Assembly (NCBI GenBank): GCA_016929335.1
Contig: JAFGIY010000025.1
Coordinates: 36,071 to 100,070 of the forward strand
DNA from: Acidobacteriota bacterium
Lineage (GTDB): Bacteria; Acidobacteriota; UBA6911
Direction: 5' to 3'
DNA length: 64,000 nucleotides
Below are positions 1-8,484 of this stretch, in pieces. Positions within the stretch are counted from its first letter, which is position 1, and each line of letters opens with the position of its first letter. Below the pieces are notes generated by a model. It searched no databases, had not been told where the DNA came from, and worked only from the letters and a program-made list of their open reading frames with translations. A program made the translations under genes and the position numbers.

Positions 1-295
1 TGGGCCGGTAGATGCCGCTCCATTCATATTGAGATTCTATTCTTCCCCTCAGGTGAGACAAGCTGCATGCAAGTCATGCAAGTCTTAGCCTGGGAGCGCC
101 GCCGGCTAAAATCAGGGTTGATATTGTTGGGCTGAATATCGCTGATTTTGGCGACAATGGCGTTTGCCCGGACAATATTGCCGCGAGGACGCCTGTGCTC
201 CCGGGTGCAAAGGAAATCTGATAGAATGTGGCTTTAAAAGCATCTATTCTGGAATCAAATTGCTCGCAAATTTTTGATAGACGAGGGAAGGATCT
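1..295. other. Intergenic stretch upstream of the first gene
   Basis: No convincing coding frame, RNA gene or strong promoter was recognised. The last 20 bases before position 296 contain a purine-rich GAGGGAAGG tract that can serve as ribosome binding site for the gene that follows. Confidence 0.5.
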
Positions 296-2299
296 ATGAC
301 TATGCGTAGAAGACTCCGCATTTGTTCATGCTTGTGTGCGGCCATAATCGTTTTTGCTTTCTGTTCATCCGCTTCCGCTCAGGAATCACGCGCTACGGGA
401 TGGATCGCGATTCCTGCTGCCGAGTATCAGGCGCTTCGGGCAAAAGCCTATCCGGTAGAGCCGGAGCCGGAGGCGCCTCCGGTTCAGGCAACCTTGACCC
501 GAATCGATTATGACCTTCGTATCAATGGCGAATTGGCAACCGGACAGGCACGCCTCACCGTTGATGTGATAAAGGACGGCTGGGTGCGCGTGCCGATTCC
601 GTCATCGCTGCTGGTGCGCGAGGCCAAGCTCGACGGCAAACTCGTTTCGCTGGTTGCCGGCGCAAAAGCAACCGATGGGAAGTCGGCCGTTTTCTCGCAT
701 CAAGGCAGAGCCGTACTCGTGCTCGATATAGTCATCCCGGTCATTGCAGCCGCAGCCAATGAAAGCATTGTTCTGCCTCCCGCGCTTGCCGGCATTACCC
801 GGGCTTCCGTTCAACTTCCCCGCCAGGGGGTCGACATCAAGCTGACCGGAGGTTTTCTCGCGGAAAAGTCAGCGACTGAATCCGACAGCAAGTGGCTGGC
901 TTATGGCCGCGGCAACGAAGCTCTGGTGTTTTCCTGGTGGAGAAAAGCCGACGATCATCGCAGCAGCCAGCCACTGCGTCTGCGGGGTTCGCTGACCGAA
1001 CTCGTCGGTCTGGGTGAAGACACAACTTCGGTTCAGGCGGAAGTCAACGCGGAGGTGGTGCAGGGCGCCGCGACGGAAATAAAGATACGGCTCCCTGAAA
1101 AAGTCACAGTGAACCAGGTTGCGGGGGCAATGGTGGCAGATTGGGAAATGAAGCCCGGCGAACTGGGCGTGACCTTTCTGGAACCCGTCGAGAAAACCGC
1201 CAGATTTGTCATCGTCGGCGAGATCCGCCTGCCGCGTGAAGGACAGGTCGAAATTCCTATGCTGCGTCTGCTCAATTCCGAGCGCGAAACCGGCGGAGTG
1301 GCGGTAGAAGTTCTCGGCGCGGGAGAAATAACGGATCGCAAGTTTTCGGGGCTTGAGGGCGCAGATGCCACAGACCTGGGAGAGATTGTATCCGGCCGCC
1401 AATCTCCTTCACTCATCGCATTCCGATTTCGATCCGGTGATGCAAACGCGGAACGGGCGCTTGCCGTAAATGTGGCGCGATATACGCAGGAGTCGGTCCT
1501 GATGGCAAACATAGAAGAAGCCCGCTACCAGGTTCTCATGAGCGCTGAGGGAAAAACGCTGGTCCAGGCCCGGTATGCCATTCGCAATAACCGGAAGAAC
1601 TTCCTTCAGATTACGCTTCCGAAGGATGCAACGGTGTGGAGCGCTACGTTGTCAGGCAAACCGGTGCGCCCGGGGCAGGCGCCGGATGGCAGCCTATTGC
1701 TGCCGCTCGAGAAGGGACGAGCGGGAGAAGAAGCTCCTGCCTTCGCGGCGGAAGTCCTCTATTTCAACAGGGGAGAAAAGTGGAATGAGAATGGGAAGGC
1801 CAAACTGGCACTGCCTGTTCTGGATCTTCCCGTGTCGCGCACCGGGCTTCTTTACTACCATCCTCCCTTATACAAAGTAACTCCCGAACCCGGATCATTC
1901 CGATCGGATGATTATCAGGATCCTATTTCGGCTGTATTGACTCGCGGAGGATCAGGCGGAGGCAGAGGTTCTGGTATGGGGCCGGAGATCAGCGCGAGCG
2001 AACGAGTGGATACCCCTAATGAGCTGCCTCTGGTAAATAGCAATGTTCTGGATCTTATGAAGGTGCAGGGTGGAGTTGCTGCAGCCGGACAAGGAAAGTC
2101 CGAAAAGGATACCAGGGTTCTTGTTGACAAATACCTGGCTCAATCCCAGGAAGGCAAGCGCGCGGGGATCTTGCCCATCAATCTTTCCTTCCCTGCGTTC
2201 GGCCCGTCCATCTTCCTCGTTTCCGAGCTGACGGCGGAGAAGCAATCTCCAACGATTGATATCAGCTATGAGGCGGCAAAGAAAGGCGGTGCAAGATGA
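296..2299 (+). CDS. Secreted beta-rich protein of unknown function
   Basis: A 667-residue protein with a clear Sec signal peptide: basic MRRRLRI start, hydrophobic core, and an ASA/QE cleavage site near residue 28. The mature part has no motif I can name. It is long, probably beta-rich, and has a Gly-Ser-rich patch around residues 550-560. It shares its layout with the next gene: an N-terminal segment (IPAAEYQAL here, LPLDEFNRL there), a repeated alternating hydrophobic body, and a C-terminal beta segment. The two genes overlap by ATGA (2296-2299), so they are probably translationally coupled and work in the periplasm or outer membrane as a pair. The ATG at 302 is an alternative start. Function unknown; the secreted location is the firm part of the call. 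Confidence 0.8.
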   Translation: MTMRRRLRICSCLCAAIIVFAFCSSASAQESRATGWIAIPAAEYQALRAKAYPVEPEPEAPPVQATLTRIDYDLRINGELATGQARLTVDVIKDGWVRVPIPSSLLVREAKLDGKLVSLVAGAKATDGKSAVFSHQGRAVLVLDIVIPVIAAAANESIVLPPALAGITRASVQLPRQGVDIKLTGGFLAEKSATESDSKWLAYGRGNEALVFSWWRKADDHRSSQPLRLRGSLTELVGLGEDTTSVQAEVNAEVVQGAATEIKIRLPEKVTVNQVAGAMVADWEMKPGELGVTFLEPVEKTARFVIVGEIRLPREGQVEIPMLRLLNSERETGGVAVEVLGAGEITDRKFSGLEGADATDLGEIVSGRQSPSLIAFRFRSGDANAERALAVNVARYTQESVLMANIEEARYQVLMSAEGKTLVQARYAIRNNRKNFLQITLPKDATVWSATLSGKPVRPGQAPDGSLLLPLEKGRAGEEAPAFAAEVLYFNRGEKWNENGKAKLALPVLDLPVSRTGLLYYHPPLYKVTPEPGSFRSDDYQDPISAVLTRGGSGGGRGSGMGPEISASERVDTPNELPLVNSNVLDLMKVQGGVAAAGQGKSEKDTRVLVDKYLAQSQEGKRAGILPINLSFPAFGPSIFLVSELTAEKQSPTIDISYEAAKKGGAR

Positions 2300-4503
2300 G
2301 AGCAGTCCTGGTTGTTTTGATGCTGAGCTTGCCGATTGCCTTATTCGCCCAGGTAAAAACTGATCTACCGCTGCCGGTTTCGGGAAATGTCACTCTGCCG
2401 CTCGACGAATTTAACCGGCTGGTTGAACTGGCGAGCAAGCCCACGGTCAAGCCTGATGTTTCGCCGATTCCCTACGCGATCAAGCGGGCTGATCTGAAAC
2501 TCCGCGTGGGGAACGATTCCGTACTGGGAACGGTGCAATGCGACGGAGAGATATTCGTGAAGGGCGTCGCGAGAATTCCCCTACTGAATGCGCCGACTAT
2601 TCTTGACGCTCGTCAGGCCGGCAAGGCGTTGCCGCTCGAGCAGCAGGGCGGAATGCAGACAGCCATACTGGCGGGTCCTGCTGAATTTTCTATCACGCTG
2701 GATACCGGCATACCGTTGATTATCGACGCTGGCCGCGCGTCGTTCAATCTGCCGGTTCCTGGGGCCGGGAGTTCGCAACTGTCGCTGGAGATACCCGGCG
2801 AGCACACCAACGTAAAAATCAATCCGGGCATCATCACCGGCAGAAGCTCCAATAGCGGCCGGACAATCGTGGAAGCCACTCTGGTGCCCGGGCAGGCCGC
2901 CAATATCTGGTGGACTACGAGGGAAGTTGTCGTGCCGGCCGCACCCCGCGAAGCGCGATTTCTAACGAGCATGAAAACAATGGTGTCGGTGAACGAAACG
3001 GACCTGAGACTGGCAATCCTTGCAGATGTCACTGTTGTTCAGGGCGAACCGGCTCAGTTCGAAATGGAGATTCCATCAGGATTCGAGATGACCGGCGTGA
3101 CAGGCGCCACATTGGAATCGGAAGAAATGCAGTCCGGCAGCCTGATCTTGAAGGTCAACCAAACCGCGCTGCGAAATCACCAATTCCTGATTTCGATGGA
3201 GAAGCCGGTAAGCGTCGCTAAGACAACGATCCCCTTCCTGAGCCTGAAAGGAGCACAGCGGGAAACAGGCGAAGTGCTTGTCGAGGGAGAGGGGACGATG
3301 GAGCTCAGCGCAACCGAAGGCGGAACGCTGAAACGGATGGATGTAAAGGAAACCAACGTCTATCTTCGGTCATTGGCCCGGCACCCACTGCACGCTGCAT
3401 TCCGATATCATCGGCAGGCCGGTGATCCGCCAAGTCTGGCGCTGGCATGGACGCGCTTCCCAGACAATAAAGTCCTCGCCGCGGCTTCGGAGCGAGCCGT
3501 TATCACCACATTGGTAACATCCGAAGGCCGATCTCTCACCGAAGTCAGTTTAACGGTGAAGAATCAAGCTCAGCCTTTTTTGAAAGTGGGGTTACCTTCA
3601 GGAGCCAGCATATTGACCGCGGAAGTTGCGGGAGAAAAGGTTAAACCGGTCCAGGGCGCCGACGGGAGCCGGGTGCCTCTTCTGCGGCCCGGGCTTCGCA
3701 CCACCGGTTCCTATCAGGTGACGTATGTATTCATGCATGCTGGAGCGCCGTTTGCAAAGAAAGGGGATTCCGAACTGAGCCTGCCGCGTATGGACATTCC
3801 CATAAGCCTCCTGCAGTGGGAGGTGTTCCTGCCGGAACTCTATAAGGTGAAGGACTTCGGCGGTGACGCGATATCAACGGACCTGCTGCCGCCCTCCGGC
3901 CGGATAGATATTGCCAGAGACGAACAATACCCTTACGCAGAGCGGGTTGGGGCATGGCCCATAGGCGGAAACGTGAATATAGATCAACTGCTTCCAGGAC
4001 AATTGGGCGGATTAGTAGTAGATCCGGCAAACAGCGTGCTGCCCGGTGCGGAGGTGAAGGTTGTTAATGTGAGAACCGGAGCTTCGGTTACAACCTATAC
4101 TGATGCAGCCGGTCGATGGGTAGCCTCCAATATGTCCTCCGGCAACATCAAAGTAAGCGCCCGTATGCCCGGCTTCCAAAGCTCGACGCTCACGGATATA
4201 AACTATAACGCAGGCCGGCCACTCCGTTTAAACCTTGCCCTGCGACTGGCGTCAATCTCGACAATGGTAGAAGTTTCTGCAGCCGATTCCATAAGCGAAT
4301 CGCAGCGAATCGATCGAGAGGTGAAGAAAAAGGCGACGGTGGAAAACCAGATTTCTTCCAATGTCGTAAATTTCCAGCGGCGCGCCGCAGGCGACTTGCC
4401 GATACGCGTGGATGTGCCGCGGACCGGCAACTCCTATAGTTTTGTGAGGCCGCTCGTGCTCGATGAAGAGACCAGGGTGACCTTCAAATACAAAAGCAAG
4501 TAA
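2296..4503 (+). CDS. Secreted protein with carboxypeptidase-regulatory-like domain
   Basis: A 735-residue protein with a signal peptide ending about residue 19 (LPIALFAQ). Residues about 570-665 look like a CarboxypepD_reg-type beta-sandwich: G..VDP....PGA.V.V.N..TG, then TDA.GRW, then a GF.S pattern and a closing V.VSA. This is the module found at the N-terminus of acidobacterial Oar-like TonB receptors, but no TonB barrel follows here. The remainder resembles the preceding gene and is likely a paralog. The start overlaps the stop of that gene by four bases. A role in surface or envelope assembly is inferred only from the domain and the signal peptide. A hairpin terminator candidate lies 16 bases after the stop. 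Confidence 0.8.
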   Translation: MRAVLVVLMLSLPIALFAQVKTDLPLPVSGNVTLPLDEFNRLVELASKPTVKPDVSPIPYAIKRADLKLRVGNDSVLGTVQCDGEIFVKGVARIPLLNAPTILDARQAGKALPLEQQGGMQTAILAGPAEFSITLDTGIPLIIDAGRASFNLPVPGAGSSQLSLEIPGEHTNVKINPGIITGRSSNSGRTIVEATLVPGQAANIWWTTREVVVPAAPREARFLTSMKTMVSVNETDLRLAILADVTVVQGEPAQFEMEIPSGFEMTGVTGATLESEEMQSGSLILKVNQTALRNHQFLISMEKPVSVAKTTIPFLSLKGAQRETGEVLVEGEGTMELSATEGGTLKRMDVKETNVYLRSLARHPLHAAFRYHRQAGDPPSLALAWTRFPDNKVLAAASERAVITTLVTSEGRSLTEVSLTVKNQAQPFLKVGLPSGASILTAEVAGEKVKPVQGADGSRVPLLRPGLRTTGSYQVTYVFMHAGAPFAKKGDSELSLPRMDIPISLLQWEVFLPELYKVKDFGGDAISTDLLPPSGRIDIARDEQYPYAERVGAWPIGGNVNIDQLLPGQLGGLVVDPANSVLPGAEVKVVNVRTGASVTTYTDAAGRWVASNMSSGNIKVSARMPGFQSSTLTDINYNAGRPLRLNLALRLASISTMVEVSAADSISESQRIDREVKKKATVENQISSNVVNFQRRAAGDLPIRVDVPRTGNSYSFVRPLVLDEETRVTFKYKSK

Positions 4504-4518
4504 ACCTTTGGACAAAGT

Positions 4519-4541
4519 AGACGCGGCGTCTCGCCGCGTCT
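4519..4541. terminator. Hairpin between convergent genes
   Basis: Perfect inverted repeat AGACGCGGCG / CGCCGCGTCT (4519-4528 and 4532-4541) with a three-base loop, followed by a short T run (4546-4550). It lies between two convergent stops (4503 and 4549) and probably ends transcription, best placed for the plus-strand pair. Confidence 0.65.
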
Positions 4542-4548
4542 GCCATTT

Positions 4549-6186
4549 TTAGGGTTCTTCCCGATTGCCTGTCCGGGCGCGTTCTTGCAAGCGTTCCAAC
4601 GTGTAATCTGCCATGCGGAAATTTTTGATTTCGAACTTTTTGGAAAACTGACCGACATAATTTCGCTTTACGACTGCGAGACGGGCGTCTTTTAGCCAGG
4701 CATCATCGGGCATGAAGCTTTGCCTGCCGCCTGAATCCGGGGGAACCAGATAAAAGATCCATGATCTGCGGGTCAGATTGACTCCGGGAAGTATCAACGA
4801 GGTATTGAAGTCGCCCATTCCAGCGGTGGAATCAAGTTGGAACGCTTGCCGTTGCGGACGATTCAATAAACAGAAAGATAACTCATTTCCGCTAGGCTGG
4901 CCGGCTGTCAGGCTTGAACGCTCCAGAATAACTGCCAGGGGGCTTCCTGCTTCACGGTAGAGCTCGAAGTTAACGATTGTAATTGGGCCAGAGCCGGAAT
5001 CAGCCTGTGCACCTTTGATCAGCGGAACTTCAGATATGATCGCATTTCGATATACTTCAAACTGCGCCTCGCCCGTGTAGGTTCCAGCCTGGTTGCCAAG
5101 ATCCTTGTATTCGCGTTGAGAAACCCATAGAAACTGAATGAAGCTTCTCTGTTGATTCAAGACTGTCCATTCAAACTCCGGAAGCAAAGCGCGCAGGGCA
5201 TCTGCACTGCCATACGTAGCCCAGGCACGATTATCATATAAAAGCTCTCTTCCGTCTTGAAAATGGATATGACTGGTGAGGTTCCTTAACACGATTACCT
5301 GGTCAACAGGGATGTTCAATAAATCAAGCGCACCCACAATTGAACGATTTTGCTGAAAAAACGGAGCGTTGAACGGTGGAACGATAGTGTTCGTTTCCAT
5401 CCTGGTAACAATCTTGATTGAATGAGCGGCACTCTCGCCTTCCTTAGAATTGAAAGAAGAAGGGAGCAGAGTATCCCATAGGGAGTAATGACAACTCAAC
5501 CAGGCCAGCGGGATGCCTGCGATCAGCAGCGTCCATGAACGGACTGTTTTCCGCGTGAGATACTGATGCACGACAGCGCCGATCGAGAGAACAAGATAGA
5601 GCAGTGCGCATATCCTGTAAGTCGTCATCCATCCGTATTGCTGATTTACAATCGGCAAATAGTTGTTCAGCGCAGCCTGACAGACCACTGCTACTACTGC
5701 GGCTGCGAAAAAAGCTGTCAGGTTCGGCGTCAATACCGCCAGGGACGCGCAAACACAGATGATGGCCAGATGTATCGCAAGGGTTGCGAAAAGGAAGGGA
5801 AGAATTTGAGACGAGTTCATGCCGAAATGGAATAAGAGGATGAAATCGGCCGCAACTGGAACGATAACCAGAAATAGCAATGAGAACAGGCTCTTTGCGA
5901 GCAGCAGCGACTTCCGCGAAATCGGGCGGGTCAGCCAGAATCCGGATGTGCCTACCGGCGGATCCTCATGAATCAGCCGGACGATGATTGCCGTGATGAT
6001 CAGGTACAGCACCAATAGCCCAAAGTCCGAGTAACGGAACGAAAAAGAATCTCTCCAACTATCAAAATCTATCGATTTCGCGCCCCACAGTTGAACCGTT
6101 TGAAGAACAAGAAAGGCAAGACCGACGCACAACAGGATCCACAAAGCGCGCATATCTCTTTTCAAAATATGCAATATAACGGACAT
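4549..6186 (-). CDS. ABC-2 type transporter permease with large extracytoplasmic domain
   Basis: A 545-residue membrane protein. The first about 225 residues hold around seven predicted membrane segments, for example ALWILLCVGLAFLVLQ near residue 15. The remaining about 300 residues are hydrophilic and probably lie outside the membrane. The gene follows the ABC ATPase with one base between them, so the two form a transporter whose ATPase partner is unambiguous. The fold of the N-terminal half is like ABC-2 permeases of the YtrC/YtrD or lantibiotic-immunity type. The substrate is not visible. A GntR/YtrA-type regulator heads the operon, as in cell-wall-stress or antibiotic-responsive ABC operons, so efflux or envelope defence is the likeliest role (inference). 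Confidence 0.8.
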   Translation of the reverse strand: MSVILHILKRDMRALWILLCVGLAFLVLQTVQLWGAKSIDFDSWRDSFSFRYSDFGLLVLYLIITAIIVRLIHEDPPVGTSGFWLTRPISRKSLLLAKSLFSLLFLVIVPVAADFILLFHFGMNSSQILPFLFATLAIHLAIICVCASLAVLTPNLTAFFAAAVVAVVCQAALNNYLPIVNQQYGWMTTYRICALLYLVLSIGAVVHQYLTRKTVRSWTLLIAGIPLAWLSCHYSLWDTLLPSSFNSKEGESAAHSIKIVTRMETNTIVPPFNAPFFQQNRSIVGALDLLNIPVDQVIVLRNLTSHIHFQDGRELLYDNRAWATYGSADALRALLPEFEWTVLNQQRSFIQFLWVSQREYKDLGNQAGTYTGEAQFEVYRNAIISEVPLIKGAQADSGSGPITIVNFELYREAGSPLAVILERSSLTAGQPSGNELSFCLLNRPQRQAFQLDSTAGMGDFNTSLILPGVNLTRRSWIFYLVPPDSGGRQSFMPDDAWLKDARLAVVKRNYVGQFSKKFEIKNFRMADYTLERLQERARTGNREEP

Positions 6187-6187
6187 A

Positions 6188-7111
6188 TTATTCTCCTTCT
6201 CCCGCAGCAGCCCTCTGCCGGCGCGTGAGACTTATGAATATCGAGCGCAAGGACATGGGCGACATCGACAGGTTGGTGGCTTGTGGGAACATGTGCCGGG
6301 CGTACGCTTCGCTCTCACCTTCGCGATACCGGCTGTCGATGTAGCGGATGACGTTTCCGGCAGCTTGCGGTGAAAGCCAGTCTCCGGGCCACGGCACCGG
6401 GATCTGCTGCGGGCCGGGCACGGTGACTTCTACCTCCCGGAATCTCGCCTGAAGCTGTTCCAGATCTTCGGAAAACAAAAGCCTTCCGTTGTCGATGAAT
6501 CCTATGTGATCGACGAGATTCTCGATGTCTTCCAGATCGTGAGACGAAATAAACAGCGTCCACCCTTCCTGTTCCGACAGCTCCAGCATGCCTTCGACCA
6601 GCTCTTCCCGCACTGCAACATCGAGTCCGCCGAAGGGTTCGTCCAGCACGAGCAGAGAAGGACGGTAGGCCAGCGCCGCGATCATGGCTGTCTTGAGCCG
6701 CATCCCCCGGGATAAGGATTTGATCTGCCGATTCAGCGGCAGATCAAATGTCCGGATCAATTTGTTGCACAGGCCGTCATCCCATGTGGGATAAAGAGGT
6801 TTGCAGAACGCAAGCAGGCGCTCGACGGTCATCCATCCCGGGAGCTTCTGGTTTTCGGATACATATCCAATTCTGGCCAGTTGCTCCGGACCGAGGCGTC
6901 TGGAATCAACTCCCAGGATTTCAGCCCTGCCGGAAGTCGGTTCCAGTATGTTCATGAGTGTGTGGATTGTCGTTGTCTTGCCGGCTCCGTTCGGACCCAG
7001 GAGCGCAAACAAGCTTCCTCTTGGAACCTCCACTGTCAGATCGCGGACCGCTTCGACCTTCCTGTAAAAATGTGACAGATGGTCTGTCGATATTGCCGAG
7101 TTCATTTTCAC
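6188..7111 (-). CDS. ABC transporter ATP-binding protein
   Basis: A 307-residue nucleotide-binding subunit. Visible motifs: Walker A GPNGAGKTT at residues 39-47, signature LSRGMRLK near 138, Walker B LLVLDEPFGGLD near 158, and an SSHD switch histidine near 193. The signature has SRG in place of the usual SGG, a common variant. About 100 residues follow the ATPase core, as in CcmA/YtrB-like drug or bacitracin exporters. The start ATG overlaps the stop of the upstream GntR-type regulator (7108-7111), showing translational coupling. It energises the permease encoded immediately downstream. Confidence 0.93.
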   Translation of the reverse strand: MKMNSAISTDHLSHFYRKVEAVRDLTVEVPRGSLFALLGPNGAGKTTTIHTLMNILEPTSGRAEILGVDSRRLGPEQLARIGYVSENQKLPGWMTVERLLAFCKPLYPTWDDGLCNKLIRTFDLPLNRQIKSLSRGMRLKTAMIAALAYRPSLLVLDEPFGGLDVAVREELVEGMLELSEQEGWTLFISSHDLEDIENLVDHIGFIDNGRLLFSEDLEQLQARFREVEVTVPGPQQIPVPWPGDWLSPQAAGNVIRYIDSRYREGESEAYARHMFPQATNLSMSPMSLRSIFISLTRRQRAAAGEGE

Positions 7112-7533
7112 TCCTTGTCCCTGTCATCCTTTTTTGCCGGCGACGCGGACGCGTCCGCGGATAGCCGCACCCAATGTTCCTCGACGGCACTGAGCAGGGC
7201 GTCGAGATCCAGCGAAAGCCGCTTGGCCTCGACGACCAGGCGTTCCAGCTCGTTTTTAAGCAGAGCGCCTCGTTCCCGGGCCAGGGCGCGCGGCGCAGCG
7301 CAGACCACGGTTCCTATCCCCGGGCGAACCTCAAGCAGTCCCCGGCGGGTCAGCTCTGCAATGGCTTTGTGCGCCGTATTCGGATTGATCTTGAGCGCCT
7401 GACTCAGGGCTCGAACCGACGGGAACGGGTCTCCCGGGAGAAGCTGGCCGCAAACCATGCTCTTCTCCACCGCATAAATAATCTGCCTGTATGGCGAAAT
7501 GCCCGGTTTCAACTGGACTTTAAACGGAATCAT
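7108..7533 (-). CDS. GntR-family (YtrA-like) transcriptional repressor
   Basis: A 141-residue regulator. The N-terminal half is a winged helix of GntR type: PYRQIIYAVE, LLPGDPFPSVRALSQAL, NPNTAHKAIAELTRRG and VRPGIGTVV. The C-terminal part is short and helical, without the FadR or UTRA effector domain, which is the layout of the YtrA subfamily. It is first in an operon with the ABC ATPase and permease. An inverted repeat directly upstream (7534-7558) overlaps the promoter, so autorepression released by the transported compound or membrane stress is the expected mode. The ATG at 7533 lies about 8 bases from the predicted -10 box, which suggests a leaderless message. Confidence 0.9.
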   Translation of the reverse strand: MIPFKVQLKPGISPYRQIIYAVEKSMVCGQLLPGDPFPSVRALSQALKINPNTAHKAIAELTRRGLLEVRPGIGTVVCAAPRALARERGALLKNELERLVVEAKRLSLDLDALLSAVEEHWVRLSADASASPAKKDDRDKE

Positions 7534-7558
7534 GGTGTACTAGTATAACTAATACACC
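7534..7558. promoter_or_regulatory. Candidate YtrA-type operator
   Basis: Inverted repeat GGTGTACTAGT - ATA - ACTAATACACC, 11-base arms with one mismatch. It begins at the base next to the regulator's ATG and covers the -10 box. GTGTA...TACAC palindromes are what YtrA-subfamily regulators bind, so this is probably the regulator's own operator. Confidence 0.75.
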
Positions 7559-7569
7559 TAGGACGTCAA
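7542..7569 (-). promoter_or_regulatory. Sigma-70-type promoter of the GntR-ABC operon
   Basis: Read on the minus strand: -35 TTGACG (7569-7564), 16-base spacer, -10 TATACT (7547-7542). The expected start of transcription falls at about 7535, at most a few bases before the ATG at 7533, leaving no room for a Shine-Dalgarno sequence. Confidence 0.7.
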
Positions 7570-7621
7570 GAAGATTTTTTATCCGACCGTGTCAGCGGGG
7601 CAGAATCGCCGGACAATTCAG

Positions 7622-7646
7622 CAGCCACGAATTGCACGAATTTTCA
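7622..7646. repeat. Half-copy of interspersed GCCACGAATT repeat
   Basis: GCCACGAATTGCACGAA followed by TTTTCA, one arm of the palindromic family described at 43951, 58153 and 63243. It lies in the gap between the GntR regulator and the spermidine-synthase-like gene. Confidence 0.6.
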
Positions 7647-7690
7647 TGAAGAAGCTGGAACCGGCGTTTCATGCGGAACAGATGGGTGTT

Positions 7691-8431
7691 TCATCTGAGG
7701 CTTTTAAGACGCATTGCGAGTTGTCTGAGCGAATTCTCAAATGGAATTTCGGGCTGAACTGCTGCAGCGGCCGAGATTATTTTGTGGCGCGTCGTTTTAT
7801 TGGCAGGCGCGAAGTATAGGATATTGCGTGATTTCAGGCAGGGCAGCCGCCAAAGCGGACCGACGATCGACTCGATTTTCTTCAGCAGGTCATCGCGTTT
7901 TTGCGTATCTTCGTTCAACCAGTTCATCGCCAATACGCCATCGTCAAGCAGGCATCGCCTGGCATTTCCGATGAATTCCTGCGTTGCGCACTGATCCGGG
8001 AACTGATCTCCGAGATATGTGTCGACTATGACAATCCCGTATCGGGAAGTGCAGCGCTTCAGAAATCCGGCCGCATCTTCCAGATGAATCACGAGGCGGG
8101 GCAGCGCACGAATATCAAAATATGTGGCGGCCAGTTCCACGACGGCCGGATCAATTTCAACTGCATCCACCTCGATCTGCGGAAATGCCCGGAGCAACAT
8201 GCGCGGGATGGAACCGCCGCCGAGCCCCAGGACAAGACAGGACTGTGCTTGAGGGCAGAATGCCAGTGCAGCCAGCATATTTCGCGCATATTCAAGCCCG
8301 GGCTGATGAGGGGCTCCGCTGTCAAAAACACTGAGGCGGATCCCCGACTCGGACCAGAGCGTGATCGTCGCTCTGTCCCTCGTGACGATCAAGTCGTTTG
8401 CGAGGCCTCTGGTTCGGCAAAGGGTCTTCAT
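7691..8431 (-). CDS. Spermidine-synthase-like SAM-binding protein
   Basis: A 246-residue protein of the polyamine synthase/SAM methyltransferase fold. Visible are the glycine-rich loop VLGLGGGSIPRML, the acidic end of strand 2 (VDAVEIDPAVVELA) and the later DTYLGDQFPDQ stretch in place of the spermidine synthase gate-keeping segment. The start is placed at the ATG at 8431: an upstream in-frame GTG (8479) would add 16 residues encoded by an interspersed repeat. Many short proteins of this type are annotated as spermidine synthase but lack the N-terminal beta domain, so true polyamine synthesis is uncertain. It is followed by no obvious partner; the acyl-CoA dehydrogenase gene upstream is separate. 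Confidence 0.75.
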   Translation of the reverse strand: MKTLCRTRGLANDLIVTRDRATITLWSESGIRLSVFDSGAPHQPGLEYARNMLAALAFCPQAQSCLVLGLGGGSIPRMLLRAFPQIEVDAVEIDPAVVELAATYFDIRALPRLVIHLEDAAGFLKRCTSRYGIVIVDTYLGDQFPDQCATQEFIGNARRCLLDDGVLAMNWLNEDTQKRDDLLKKIESIVGPLWRLPCLKSRNILYFAPANKTTRHKIISAAAAVQPEIPFENSLRQLAMRLKSLR

Positions 8432-8453
8432 ATTTGAAGAGAAAATCCGGCGG

Positions 8454-8478
8454 CAGCCACGAATTACACGAATTTTCA
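8454..8478. repeat. Half-copy of interspersed GCCACGAATT repeat
   Basis: GCCACGAATTACACGAA followed by TTTTCAC, the second half-copy within 850 bases of the one at 7622. It lies between the stop of the acyl-CoA dehydrogenase gene (8485) and the ATG of the spermidine-synthase-like gene. Coordinates are good to one base. Confidence 0.6.
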
Positions 8479-8484
8479 CAAAAG

